From contig NZ_JAOQJC010000004.1 of the NCBI RefSeq assembly GCF_025567625.1, positions 202,052 through 266,051 of the forward strand: DNA of 64,000 nucleotides, read 5' to 3'. The stretch's first letter is position 1; each line of letters starts with the position of its first letter. Positions 8,399-17,312 of this stretch are shown here, one piece after another. A program made the translations under genes and the position numbers. Below the pieces are notes generated by a model. It did not search any database and was not told the DNA's origin. It saw only the letters and a list, made by a program, of their open reading frames with translations. The DNA is from Paenibacillus sp. J5C2022. Lineage in GTDB: Bacteria > Bacillota > Bacilli > Paenibacillales > Paenibacillaceae.

Positions 8399-10345
8399 TC
8401 ACAATGAATTTAAGAACGACAGAATCGATGCATTCGCTGAGAAATGGTAGGAGGATTGACTGGGTTCGCCCATTTTTTCGAGGGTCTGTCGCTTCATCTC
8501 TAGATCCGCCTCCATATATTTATGTGTCGTGAGGATGCTTTCGTGACCAAGCCAGATGGCGATGCTTGAGATGTCAACGCCGGACTGCAGCATCCGTAGA
8601 GTAGTTGTGTGTCGGAAGGTGTGAGGCGTTATCTTCTTTTTATTGAGCGATTGAACAGCCTCCGCGGCTTTCTTCTGTAGGCAATCTAACCGGTAACGAA
8701 CGCCAGAGCGCGTCAGGTTACCATCCACACAATTCGCAAACAAATAACTGGTTTCATCGTGGCAATGATCGCGTATGTAATCGGCCAGATATTTAACAGT
8801 GTTTTTCCATAAGGGGACATGACGCTCTTTACGGCCTTTCCCGTGTACTCGGATGTAAGCAGTCGTATTCCGGCTGTCGATGTGGAGATCGCTCAACTTG
8901 AGTCCGACCAGTTCGGATACCCTAACGCCGGTGTTGTAGAGTAGCATGAGCATTAACATATCTCTGCATCCGAGCACGGTGTTCGTATTGCAGGCGTTTT
9001 TCAAAGCTACAAATTCGTCTTCTGTCAAGAACTCCATCTGCCGCTTTTCGGCTTTGCGAAATGGAACCATTAGACTCCTGTTTAGCAGTCCGCTGTACTC
9101 AGGTACTTCGAAGATCAAGTATTTAATAAAACTATGCAGCGCGGCGAGCCGACTATTGACGGTCTTGGGACTGTTACCGCGCTCTTTTCCCAAATACGAC
9201 AAGAATTCTAAGATGTGATCCGCGTCAAATTGAGCGACTGACATTTTAGATGGAGCTACACCTTTGTGTGTTTCAATATATCGGAGATAAAGGCGGAAGG
9301 TGTCTCTGTAAGACTTAATTGTTTCCGGTGACACATTCCGCTGCGCCATTAGCCATTGCAGAAAATATTTTGGATCAGCGCTTGGATTTGAATGTCGCTG
9401 TTTTTCATGCGCTGTCACCTCCGAAACGATTCTCGAATTTCCGAGCAGCGATTTCGGGAGCTCCGGGGTGGCAGAGAGGTACCAATAGGTATCTGCAGGC
9501 TTTATATGTCCCATATAGGTGGACAGCAGGTAGAGCTTCCGGTTCACGTCCTCCCCTGCTTCATTCCAGCGTTTAACGGTATTGCAGGCGAAGGTGTGTC
9601 GCAGATCATAAAGTCTTGGCTGTTTTGCTTTATCGCAAAATACCAACGGACGGATCAATTGAAACGCATACTCAAACGTGCGCGTGTTGAACCGACGACC
9701 ATATGAGGTGACAAAAAAGTAATCGTCATTACCCCTCACACCGATTTTGTTTTCGATGAAAACTCGGTACTCCAATAATTTGGCGATCACGGTAGGGTGC
9801 AGTGGGACAAGTCGGTCCTTCTTGAACTTTGAGTTACAAATGAATAGACAGCTCTTTTCCAGTTGCACATCGGCGATCCTCAGGGATGTGAGTTCGGAAA
9901 CCCGAATTCCCGTGGCATGCATGAGTCCTATGGCCGATGCTACGGTACTGGAGCGAATCCCGTCTGGTGAAAAAAGACTGTCCGCGCCGCTCATCAGGGA
10001 CAGGACTTCTTCATCAGTATAAATATAGGGGTCTGTTCGCGTATGCGCTTTGCCGAAAACGCCGTTTCGCGGGATCTGTGCTTGTTCATCAAAGGCAGAA
10101 ATATATACAGCGAAGGTGTGGAGTGTTTCAAGGCGACGCGCCATATATTTGCGGGTGAAGTTGTCATTCAAAGAGGACCACCGCATGGCTAGTTCCTCCG
10201 TGACCGAGCCGTCATACCCAATCTCCCTTGTGTATTTCGCAAAGCGTCTGAGTTCCTGTGCTTCGATTTTTATTACATAACCCAAGCTGCGTTTGTATGC
10301 CACATATTCTTCAATTTGCCGGGTCATGCGGTTATTCTCTAACAT
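8399..10345 (-). CDS. Fused RitB-RitC double tyrosine recombinase
   Basis: One long frame encodes two complete tyrosine-recombinase domains. The RitB half (about residues 1-315) has TGIRVSELTSLRI, YDLRHTFA, YMGH and TYWYLSATPEL. The RitC half (about 330-648) has TGVRVSELVGLKL, TPHTFRHTTT, WLGHESILTTHKYMEAD. The start at 10345 has GGGAGGTGA upstream and overlaps ritA. At 9420-9406 a second site (GGAGGTGA, then ATG 9408) marks the ancestral ritC start. Read from there the frame gives only MKNSDIQIQALIQNIFCNG before a stop. A one-base-type frameshift early in ritC therefore joined the two genes. Whether the fusion is active is unknown. Confidence 0.85.
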   Translation of the reverse strand: MLENNRMTRQIEEYVAYKRSLGYVIKIEAQELRRFAKYTREIGYDGSVTEELAMRWSSLNDNFTRKYMARRLETLHTFAVYISAFDEQAQIPRNGVFGKAHTRTDPYIYTDEEVLSLMSGADSLFSPDGIRSSTVASAIGLMHATGIRVSELTSLRIADVQLEKSCLFICNSKFKKDRLVPLHPTVIAKLLEYRVFIENKIGVRGNDDYFFVTSYGRRFNTRTFEYAFQLIRPLVFCDKAKQPRLYDLRHTFACNTVKRWNEAGEDVNRKLYLLSTYMGHIKPADTYWYLSATPELPKSLLGNSRIVSEVTAHEKQRHSNPSADPKYFLQWLMAQRNVSPETIKSYRDTFRLYLRYIETHKGVAPSKMSVAQFDADHILEFLSYLGKERGNSPKTVNSRLAALHSFIKYLIFEVPEYSGLLNRSLMVPFRKAEKRQMEFLTEDEFVALKNACNTNTVLGCRDMLMLMLLYNTGVRVSELVGLKLSDLHIDSRNTTAYIRVHGKGRKERHVPLWKNTVKYLADYIRDHCHDETSYLFANCVDGNLTRSGVRYRLDCLQKKAAEAVQSLNKKKITPHTFRHTTTLRMLQSGVDISSIAIWLGHESILTTHKYMEADLEMKRQTLEKMGEPSQSSYHFSANASILSFLNSL

Positions 10346-11030
10346 TGCGTTCACCTCCCGGCCAAGGTGATGCCACCGACAGAAGCCTGGCTATATCTGT
10401 TTTCACGTAATGAGTGGTCGAGTCTAGCGATTCATGCCCCAGGATGTCGGCCGTCAGTTTTAGTGAATTCCCGGCATTGTACAGTTTTGTCGCCGCTGTT
10501 CGTCTTAATATATGCGTGCCGCATGCATGATCTTCAAGGCCGGCTTTTGCACTATTTCTGCGGACAACATTGCGGATTTGGCTGCATCCCATCGGTTCGC
10601 CGCGCTGATGGCTGAATCGGACAAAGAGCGTTCTGCATGAAGTTTTCGGACGGGCCAGCGTGAGGTATTCAACTAAGGCGTTTCCCATCATGGCTGGGAT
10701 CGGCAGGTTGCGTTCAGAACCGTTTTTCGTGTTCCTTATCGTCACATAATTGCCGTGCCAATTGAAGGCATCCAACGTCAACGCTGCGACTTCGGAACAC
10801 CTTAGTGCGAGTTCGGTAAAACATAGGATGATACAACGATTCCGTTTCCCGGTGTGCGTATTTTCGTTCGGAATGTTATGAAGAGTATTGAACTTATCCA
10901 TGTCAATGGTTTTTGGAAAAGCGGATTTTTTCCATACAGCAGGAGAAAGAGGCAAACGAAGGATTGATGGGTGCACGGGTTGACCATAAAACGCTTGGCA
11001 TCGGAAAAAGTTGCGTATCGACGTGATCAT
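10332..11030 (-). CDS. RitA tyrosine recombinase, catalytic part
   Basis: A 232-residue C-terminal catalytic domain. ALRCSEVAALTL holds the first active-site arginine; HILRRTAA and LGHESLDSTTHYVKTD hold the remaining box II residues and the tyrosine. It lacks a core-binding domain, which is encoded by the preceding ORF. The two frames overlap by four bases (ATGA). In other RIT elements ritA is a single gene, so this is most likely a frameshifted ritA. Coupled translation of two half-proteins remains possible. Confidence 0.75.
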   Translation of the reverse strand: MITSIRNFFRCQAFYGQPVHPSILRLPLSPAVWKKSAFPKTIDMDKFNTLHNIPNENTHTGKRNRCIILCFTELALRCSEVAALTLDAFNWHGNYVTIRNTKNGSERNLPIPAMMGNALVEYLTLARPKTSCRTLFVRFSHQRGEPMGCSQIRNVVRRNSAKAGLEDHACGTHILRRTAATKLYNAGNSLKLTADILGHESLDSTTHYVKTDIARLLSVASPWPGGERNVRE

Positions 11031-11554
11031 TCGACCCTTTGAGAATCCGAGAGTTTAGCAAGCCGCTCCATTAGATATCTTCGGATATCATCCGCCATTA
11101 ACCCGTTGACGAACCTTTGCGGATTGTGCTCAAAGGTATACTCCAGTAATCCTCTCACATGATTGATTTCCGAAGAGACTGTGCCTTCTTCGAGGTGCTT
11201 GATCGTAAGCGAATACTCACGAAAACGTTGAAGCAGGATGGCTATTTCAAGAACAGCACTTGTTTCTGAATGCTCCCTCAGGCTATCTCCTGCAACCATC
11301 CTGCAATACGAGTTCAGCGCAGCGCGGCAATGTTTGAAGGTTTGCGGGTGACTTATTCTTTCTGTTTCGAGGAATGCTTCTGCAGCACCTTTTAATGCAC
11401 CTACTTCGAGTGGGCCGTTCTGCTGCCGCAGAAATCGCAAGAGATAGGTGCGATACCCTGTGACAGTCCTGTCGGTATACTCCTGTTTTTGCATGTACTC
11501 CTTGAATTTGTCGAGCTCGCGACGTGTACTTTCATTGATGTTGATCGTTGACAT
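11027..11554 (-). CDS. RitA N-terminal core-binding part
   Basis: A 175-residue helical SAM-like domain with YTDRTVTGYRTYLLRFL and ends in MERLAKLSDSQRVE. It precedes the RitA catalytic ORF and lacks any catalytic box. The join SDSQRVE to ITSIRNFF reads as one continuous domain boundary, supporting a single-base frameshift. Confidence 0.72.
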   Translation of the reverse strand: MSTININESTRRELDKFKEYMQKQEYTDRTVTGYRTYLLRFLRQQNGPLEVGALKGAAEAFLETERISHPQTFKHCRAALNSYCRMVAGDSLREHSETSAVLEIAILLQRFREYSLTIKHLEEGTVSSEINHVRGLLEYTFEHNPQRFVNGLMADDIRRYLMERLAKLSDSQRVE

Positions 11555-11620
11555 AACAGCGCTCTTTTCTAAATTAGCACTGCTATTCTACTAAATTTGA
11601 AGCTTACCCGCTTATGCTGA

Positions 11621-11651
11621 GCACATAAATATATTGGACACATAATTTCGA
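11621..11651. repeat. Right terminal inverted repeat of RIT element
   Basis: An exact 31-base inverted copy of 8303-8333, 67 bp upstream of the ritA start. Confidence 0.95.
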
Positions 11652-11674
11652 TTATGTGCTTAAGAACATAATCG

Positions 11675-11871
11675 TAAAAATTGGTTGTTTAGCAGCCGCA
11701 AGTGCAGCGATCTACAGCATCGTTGAGACCGCAAAGGCAAATGGATTGAACCCGTACAAATATCTAGTCTATCTGTTGCAACAGTTACCAGCGGCTGCAT
11801 TTCATCAGCGGCCGGAGTTGCTTGATGAGTACCTTCCATGGAGTCCAGCAGTTAGGCAACATTGTACATAA
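11675..11871 (+). pseudogene. tnpC: IS66 transposase tnpC, 3' part
   Basis: Directly after the RIT right junction the codons for RKNWLFS reappear. After a small frame change the conserved C-terminus follows: ASAAIYSIVETAKANGLNPY, YLVYLLQQLP and ELLDEYLPWSPAVR, ending with TAA. This is the natural continuation of the truncated tnpC at 6984-8305. The frame change shows that a small deletion also occurred here. Confidence 0.85.
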
Positions 11872-11878
11872 ACGCAGA

Positions 11879-11915
11879 GCCTGTGGTTCCTCATGAGCCA
11901 TGGGCTTTTCTTTTT
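11879..11915 (+). terminator. Terminator-like hairpin after IS66 remnant
   Basis: A 10-bp stem with three G-T pairs (GCCTGTGGTT / AGCCATGGGC) is followed by TTTTCTTTTT. Confidence 0.6.
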
Positions 11916-11959
11916 CAATACAAATAGGATATGATAACTATATGAGTGTGGTAAAACAA

Positions 11960-12515
11960 GGAAATGAACGAATTCATTCATCTGGGTGCGGTCATTTTTC
12001 TTCGCTATCGTCACCGTTGCCTTCTCGGGAACGACGTCCTGCTCATCCATAAAGGCCAGTCGCATATGGATTTTAATGCCTGCTTTCGTCTTGCGTAACT
12101 CAGCCCATTTGAAATTTTGCAGACACAACGTAACCGTGGTCGAGTCGATGATTTTAATCTTGTGATGAGGAGACCGCTTGCCTTGGCGTGACAGAACGAG
12201 CCGCGCCAAAGACTCGAACACCTGTTGTAATAGCTCGGGATCGACTTGCTTGTGCTTGCGACTTAGCTGTGAAGCCGAGATCGAAGTCAGACCGAGCTCA
12301 TGTTGCAAATCTTCGCACAACACATCGTCGGCGATGTGACGCAAGCCTTCGCGACACTTCAACTGAGCAAACAAGAACAACTTGAGGTAAGCGGTGGTTG
12401 TCAGCTTTTTCGTATATTTATCTTGCTGACGTTCGGCCACAGCAGTTGTGAACATTTTTGTACAGATTGGCGCAAGCCATTTACCAAATGAAGATAATAG
12501 CGTATGATTGTCCAT
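11960..12515 (-). pseudogene. IS4-family transposase, 3'-truncated
   Basis: From ATG 12515 the frame encodes a typical IS4 N-terminus (FGKWLAPICTKMF, KLTTTAYLKLFLFAQL, SASQLSRKHKQVDPELLQQV). The first catalytic Asp lies in KIKIIDSTTVTL. It loses similarity after NDRTQMNEFVHF, about 185 residues in. The open frame then runs into unrelated DNA to 11805. The middle and C-terminal catalytic residues are absent. About 250 bp upstream of its start (12516-12767) hold no gene. Confidence 0.8.
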
Positions 12516-12767
12516 GCTGATATCCTTTTCAATGGATTAATGGACGGGTCTACCTCTCCATTTCATTGTAAAGGATTTTTTTATGGGAAAATGTAAATAA
12601 AGCAGAATATTATGAAGTTTCAGAGAAAATTTATGCAACGGTAGATCGATCGTGGACAAGCCCAGCCACTTTTGCAGCCATCTGGTTGACATGCCTGGTT
12701 CGTGTAAATGGGAGTTGCACAGCCCTGGGCAGGCTACGCTTTTTGAATTTTGGCTTTTTTTACTTTT

Positions 12768-13573
12768 CTAGCCCTGGTCTTGCAGATTCAGGTCGTGGCG
12801 GAACGCACGCATCTTGATCAATGGGCGCGTGGCTTGCTTACCGTTCTGCAGCTCGACTTCGCCGTTCGCATTTGTCGTCCGGATGCTATAATCGCCGGTC
12901 ACACATTGTAATCCGCCTCATCGGCCTGCTCCCGTGTAGTCGTAGCGGTAAAATAGGAGCCTGTAGTCGCGCCGATCAAATATCAGTCCGCTTGCTGATA
13001 GCGAAAGCGATACGCCGAATACCATCACCAATTGCTGCCCCCGTAATGGGTGACGACGACCGAGCCGCGGTCGATCGTCACGCTTTCGAATGAATCGCCC
13101 CACACGCCTCCCTCGTCTGCCTTGAGGATCACATGCTCGGCCACGATGGACCGCTCAAGCGACCCGTCTGCGTTGAGCAGGGCGATCAAGAGCGCACGCG
13201 GCGGCACCGCTTCGCCGCCCTTGCGTTCGATAACGATAGCCACATCGGATCGCCCGTCCCGATTCAAGTCTCCCTCGGCCTGGACACGCGAGGCGTCGAA
13301 GTTATGGAGCCTCTCTCAGCCATCCGGCAGCAGATCTGCAATCTCATCGTTCGACTGCTGCGGCGCTTTGACCGTCCCCGCCTGATCCGCCCCCGCTCCC
13401 TCGTCCTCGTCCTGCTGCTGGCCGGTTGCGGCAGCACCGGCGCCAGCGCTCGCACGCTCGTTGATGGTCGGGGAGGCATTCGCAGCGTTCGTTACGCGTG
13501 CGTTTTCGGCGTTGCCGCAAGCCGCGAGCAAGCTCAGCAGCGCTGCGCCAAGCCACATGTTCAATGTTTTCAT
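12768..13573 (-). pseudogene. Decayed lipoprotein gene
   Basis: From ATG 13573 the frame gives a lipoprotein signal (MKTLNMWLGAALLSLLAACG, lipobox Cys at 20), an Ala/Gly/Asp/Gln-rich linker, and an FG-GAP-like stretch DLNRDGRSDVAIVIERKGG. The same frame is broken by TGA at 13316-13318, 13025-13027 and 12983-12985. The second and third sit in a Trp-rich context (SNW-stop-WYSAYRF, QQAD-stop-YLIG), consistent with TGG-to-TGA changes. A frameshift near 12900 follows. The tail TGDYSIRTTNANGEVELQNG continues in another frame to TAG 12768. It lies 7 bp behind the DinB-like gene. Function unknown. Confidence 0.75.
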
Positions 13574-13580
13574 GTTGGTT

Positions 13581-14048
13581 TCAAGTCTCGCCTTCCGGCA
13601 CCGGATAGCGGAGCCTTCCTGTACGTACATCCGCCTCGACGAATCCCCCCTGCGGCACAGGCGCTCCCGCCAGCCGCCGCAGCATCGTCAACTGCCCGAT
13701 ATGGGTCATCGCATCGGCCAGCGGCCCTTGAATCATTTGCCTCATCGTATTGTCGTCTGCCTGCTTCGCGCCGTGCAGCAGCGCTTCGTCCAACCGCTCC
13801 AGCGTCAGGTAGAAGCGTTCCGTCTCGGCTTCCCACGTCTCTACTTCCCAACACTCGCGCTCGTCTTCGGCGAGTCGGGCCCGGGCGTACTCCAGCACAA
13901 CGGCCGTGTGGCTGAGGAGCTCGACGGGCGAACGAACACCATGTCCTGCATTGAACCAAGCAAAATAGTCAGGCGCCGCATGCAGTGCCTGGCTCCCCCG
14001 ATACCCCAAAGTAGCAACATAATGGCGGAGCACTGCCAGTTGATCCAT
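13581..14048 (-). CDS. DinB-like four-helix protein
   Basis: 155 residues from ATG 14048, which has AAGGAAGGGGAATGG upstream. A longer in-frame start at 14150 overlaps the neighbouring regulator. The pattern fits the DinB/YfiT fold: AWFNAGHGVRSPVELLSHTAVVLEYA in parts, then RFYLTLERLDEALL and DAMTHIGQLTMLRRLAG, with His residues placed to bind metal. Substrate unknown. It appears intact although its neighbours are broken. Confidence 0.65.
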   Translation of the reverse strand: MDQLAVLRHYVATLGYRGSQALHAAPDYFAWFNAGHGVRSPVELLSHTAVVLEYARARLAEDERECWEVETWEAETERFYLTLERLDEALLHGAKQADDNTMRQMIQGPLADAMTHIGQLTMLRRLAGAPVPQGGFVEADVRTGRLRYPVPEGET

Positions 14049-14127
14049 TTTCCATTCCCCTTCCTTGTTCGCTCGGCTGCGCCGGACGGTGCGGTTTCGA
14101 TCACCGTGGATGCGCCCATTGAAAGCG

Positions 14128-14829
14128 TCATCTCTCCTTGACCTCAGCAAAGCGATAACCGATTCCTCGTATCGTTTGTATGTATCTAGGCATTTTCGGG
14201 TTGGCCTCGATTTTTTTTACGCAAAAAATTAAAATATACACTAAGGCTGTTGGGGTCATATTGCTCGTGGTTCCATACAGCTTGGTAGAGCTCGTCCTTC
14301 GTATACGTATAACCGGGTTTGCTCATAAATGCAGCAAGCAAATCACATTCCGTTTGCGTAATCGAATATCGTTTCCCCTCTTTTTCAAACGTTAAAGAAT
14401 CCAAATTAAGAATGATACTCCGATATTGAAGGCGATTGGCCGTTATACGGGTTTGCGGGCTCCGGCTTCGCCGAATATTGGCCATAGCCCTGGCTACGAG
14501 TTCACTGGGGATAAAAGGCTTCGTTATATAATCATCGGCCCCCAGGCCAAGCATCTTGATTTTCTTCTCCGTTTCGCTTAATGCGCTCACAACAATAATT
14601 GGTGTATGATTCTGGCAGGAACGGACATGCTCCAAAACTTGCAGCCCATCCGTATCATCCATCATGAGATCCAATATAACGAAGTCAAAGGACTCCAGAT
14701 CCAGTAATTCCAGCGCTTCTTTTCCGCTTCTCGCCTCTGTATAGTCATGTCTCCTTCCTCCAAATGGATACAGATCAAATGACGAATATCCGGGTCGTCA
14801 TCCACGACAAGAATACGGGAATCTATCAC
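14128..14829 (-). pseudogene. OmpR-family response regulator, two frameshifts
   Basis: GTG 14829 follows GGGGGAGGAG. The receiver begins RILVVDDDPDIRHLICIHLE. A frameshift near 14740 moves the rest (EARSGKEALELLDL, FVILDLMMDDTDG with the phospho-Asp, and the TKPF lysine) into another frame. The winged-helix domain (ITQTECDLLAAFMSKPGYTY, NSLSVYFNFLRKK) is shifted again in a run of eight As near 14215. After it IEANPKMPRYIQTIRGIGYR continues to TGA 14128. The decayed sensor kinase lies upstream, separated by an IS4 remnant. Confidence 0.85.
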
Positions 14830-14994
14830 TTTATTTAGCTCCTCCCCCAAGGTGACATGGCTGTCGCCGTCCTTGTAGCCGTGGCGTGAATGTATCCATT
14901 ATAATACATAATTCATTTCATTACACTTCTGTTGATTAACTAACTTTTGGGTTTTCAAGACGTGACAAATCGATGTATTTATCCAGAATCTTAG

Positions 14995-15833
14995 TCAGAG
15001 CCATTCCGCCTGCAATTGGTTCACTTGCATGTGTTCTTTAAAGCGGATGAGAGGCATCGATTTGCAGGCGATGATGAGTGATTTGGAATGATCATAGAGC
15101 CACCTCAAGACAACGTACGTCATGAGTGCCGCGAACAACTGGTTGAATACCGCATTCTTTGTCGTTCCGAACAGAACAGGAACATTCAAGTTTTGCTTGA
15201 TCCATCGAAAGAAAACTTTTATGCCCCATCTTGCCTTGTACATATCGGCGATTTGATCGGCAGACGGGTGCTTGAGATTGGTGGCAACTCGAATTTCGTG
15301 ACCGTAATCGTCTTTAAAAATGACGACGCGATGACGAAGCTGCGATTGACTTTGAGGGGTTCCCAGGTAACAAGTCATATCCTTCACGACATTCGAGTTT
15401 TCAGCGGATTCCCGCTTTCTAACGCGGTTGTACGAGCGTTATATTTTCTTTGATTCGTGTGACAAAATATTGGTTCTCCCGCACGTAGTGATCGAATCGC
15501 TTGATGTAAGCTCTGTCATTGACGAGAATGTAGTTTTTGTCTCCAAGCTGTTCACCAATAGGACCATCATGAGCGGCGCCAATGGTTTCGATCACTTGAA
15601 CAGGTTGCTCTGTGGCTGCGTCATATGCAACATGCAGTCTAATACCCGCACGTTCTCCAAGAAACAATGCCCAAGGGAGTCGTGTTTTTCCCACGGTAAT
15701 GGTTGTCGAATCAACGAGCAAAAGGTTTTTCGGAATGCCAAGATGACGCTTGGTTGCACGATTGCATTTGGAAAGAAGTCGATGAAACAATTGCTTAAAA
15801 AGCGCATATGCAATGTTCACGGACAGGCTGCCA
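14995..15833 (-). pseudogene. IS4-family transposase remnant between kinase and regulator
   Basis: The first piece (to 15419) has LLSKCNRATKRHLG, LLVDSTTITVGKTRLPWALF and HDGPIGEQL, with a catalytic Asp in each of DSTT and VNDRAYIKR. Stops follow near 15417 and 15399. After a frame change the C-terminal piece (15387-14995) reads DQIADMYKARWGIKVFFRWI with the YKARW-type signature. The N-terminus is missing; the fragment starts exactly at the kinase stop codon. Confidence 0.8.
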
Positions 15834-17072
15834 TCACTTAGGCAATGTGATTGAGAAGCGCGTCTCCAGACCGGGCACGCTATCCACGGTTACTTCGCCG
15901 CCATGGGCATGCCTTAACTCCACTCTCAGATATTTTCCAGCTGCTCCGTATTTGATTGCGTTATCGATCAAGTTGCGCATCGCTCGTTCCAGCAAGTTAG
16001 CATCAGCCATTAAGGTCATGCTTATTTCCGGAATCGAAATATCCATTTCGATTCCCTTTGACTCCAGAACCGCGATGTATTCTGCCAGAACTTTTCTCAA
16101 CATTCCAGCTAATTGGGTAGGGCTTTTTTGAATTTGAACGCCATGAAGATCGTATTGCGACACTTGAAACAACGCGTTGATCCGTTTTTCCATGTATTGC
16201 GAGCGGCTAAGGATAATAGCGGCATGGGCCTGCAACTCGTCTTCATTTTTATATAGGCCTCTCTGTAACGTCTTTGCATAACCAAGAATGTTAGTAAGAG
16301 GTGTCCGCAGATTATGGGATAAGTTGGATATCAACGTTTTACGCTTGTTCTCCTGATCTTGAATCTGTACGACTTGTTCATGAATGCGCTTCGACATGGT
16401 ATTGAAATGATCGGCGAGCTGTCCGATTTCATCGTTATGGTCGTCATGGATTTCCCGGCGACAATCAATCGACATGCCGGACAGGGCGGCTATTATTTTG
16501 GTTAATCGTTGGCGTAAAGAATGAAAGAAGTGATAGGTAAAGAAATACGGCGTGATGATAAATACGAGAAAGGGAATAATCAGAGAGAAAAAGGACGTCC
16601 ATGAACGGAAATAGAAAAGAATCTGTGATTCCCTCATGGCTTCAGGGGGTATCTCAAGATGCAAATAGTAGTTGTACCCTGAAATGTCGGCCGGATACAT
16701 CATACTGACGGGATGTTCCAGATCCCAATAGCTATCCGATTCGTTAGCTAGCATATGGATGAGCTCGGAAGGGCTGTACGCTTGCGTTCGACCGTCCGAG
16801 GCATATACAATCGCCCCGTCAGTATGGAGCCACTCGAAAACAAAAGAAGGGTGCTCGGATTGATAGATCTTCGTGACTTCATGGAGCGCTGTCTCCTTTG
16901 CTCCGTTTTGGTTGACCTCTAAGATCATTTCGTCTGCCATTGCTTTTAAGGTTTCATAGGTATGGCCGGGCTGCAATATTTGCCCCAAGGTCAGAGCAAG
17001 TGTTACGGCCAACACAATAGCTGCTGCGCTGCTGACAATAAAGTACAGCCATAATTTCAAAGAGAGTTTCAT
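15834..17072 (-). pseudogene. Sensor histidine kinase lacking its ATP-lid region
   Basis: A 412-residue membrane kinase: TM1 (about 8-30), extracytoplasmic sensor (about 35-165), TM2 (about 170-195), HAMP (about 200-250), and a HisKA with SNLSHNLRTPLTNILG (about 264). The N-box NLIDNAIKYG is present. The sequence then jumps from YLRVELRH straight to AHGGEVTVDSVPG, so the D/G1, F and G2 boxes (about 50 residues) are missing. It cannot bind ATP normally. The frame stays open, so an annotation tool would call it intact. The divergent neighbour is the SLH gene at 17313, and the OmpR-like boxes lie between them. Confidence 0.8.
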
Positions 17073-17192
17073 AATCCCGCTTTAGCCTCCAAAAAAGTGA
17101 TAACCGCCTATTCATGTCCTCTGAAGAAACGTGTTTGTACTATAGTACAACATTCCTTGCGTGGTGGAATACCAAACGAGAAAAGATAAAAT

Positions 17193-17211
17193 CTTTAAGA
17201 AACCTTTAAGA
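17193..17211 (+). promoter_or_regulatory. 11-bp-phased direct repeats upstream of SLH gene
   Basis: CTTTAAGA at 17193-17200 is repeated at 17204-17211, one helical turn apart. This is the geometry of OmpR/PhoB-type regulators. The same motif occurs three times at 11-bp steps before the SLH gene at 48746. Confidence 0.6.
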
Positions 17212-17312
17212 TTTCAAGGGGACAAATATGCGAAAATAAGCAATCATCATAGCAAATCTCCAATGCGAGTGCCACAAAAGCTATGAAATGAATAGGTAGA
17301 GGAGAACGAAAG

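Larger units (their letters stand above)
8303..11674. mobile_element. Recombinase-in-trio (RIT) element inserted in IS66 tnpC
   Basis: A 3.37-kb insertion carries tyrosine recombinases in the A-B-C order on the minus strand. It is bounded by perfect 31-bp inverted repeats at 8303-8333 and 11621-11651. The trinucleotide TCG occurs at both junctions with tnpC (8303-8305 and 11672-11674) and may be the target duplication. On the right an extra 20-bp segment with its own small inverted repeat (CGATTATG/CATAATCG) lies between the repeat and tnpC. RIT elements are known as three consecutive recombinase genes; here the genes carry frame disruptions. Confidence 0.85.
6049..11871 (+). mobile_element. 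IS66-family element split by a RIT insertion
   Basis: The left end reads GTAAGCGTCTAACAAAAAGG, matching the GTAAGCG-type terminal repeat of IS66 elements. tnpA, tnpB and tnpC follow in canonical order. tnpC is cut after the AENSIRPFTVGR motif and resumes at 11675. The right terminal repeat was not found after the tnpC stop, so that side is truncated. The element is non-functional as it stands. Confidence 0.85.

Noticed and set aside
11656..11871. A separate 71-residue gene after the RIT element
   Set aside because: Its sequence is the conserved IS66 TnpC C-terminus, and the upstream half of tnpC ends at the other RIT junction.
12768..13573. UGA read as tryptophan in the lipoprotein gene
   Set aside because: Three Trp-like TGA codons invite a recoding idea, but intact genes in the window use TGA as stop and this gene also has a frameshift, so decay explains it.
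13133..13915. Long plus-strand ORFs (up to 260 codons) in the GC-rich stretch 13.1-14.1 kb
   Set aside because: They are antisense shadows of the lipoprotein and DinB-like genes. They are Arg/Ala/Pro-rich without domains and lack ribosome binding sites.
15419..15820. Two independent small genes between the sensor kinase and regulator
   Set aside because: Both frames are consecutive parts of one IS4 transposase separated by stops and a frame change.
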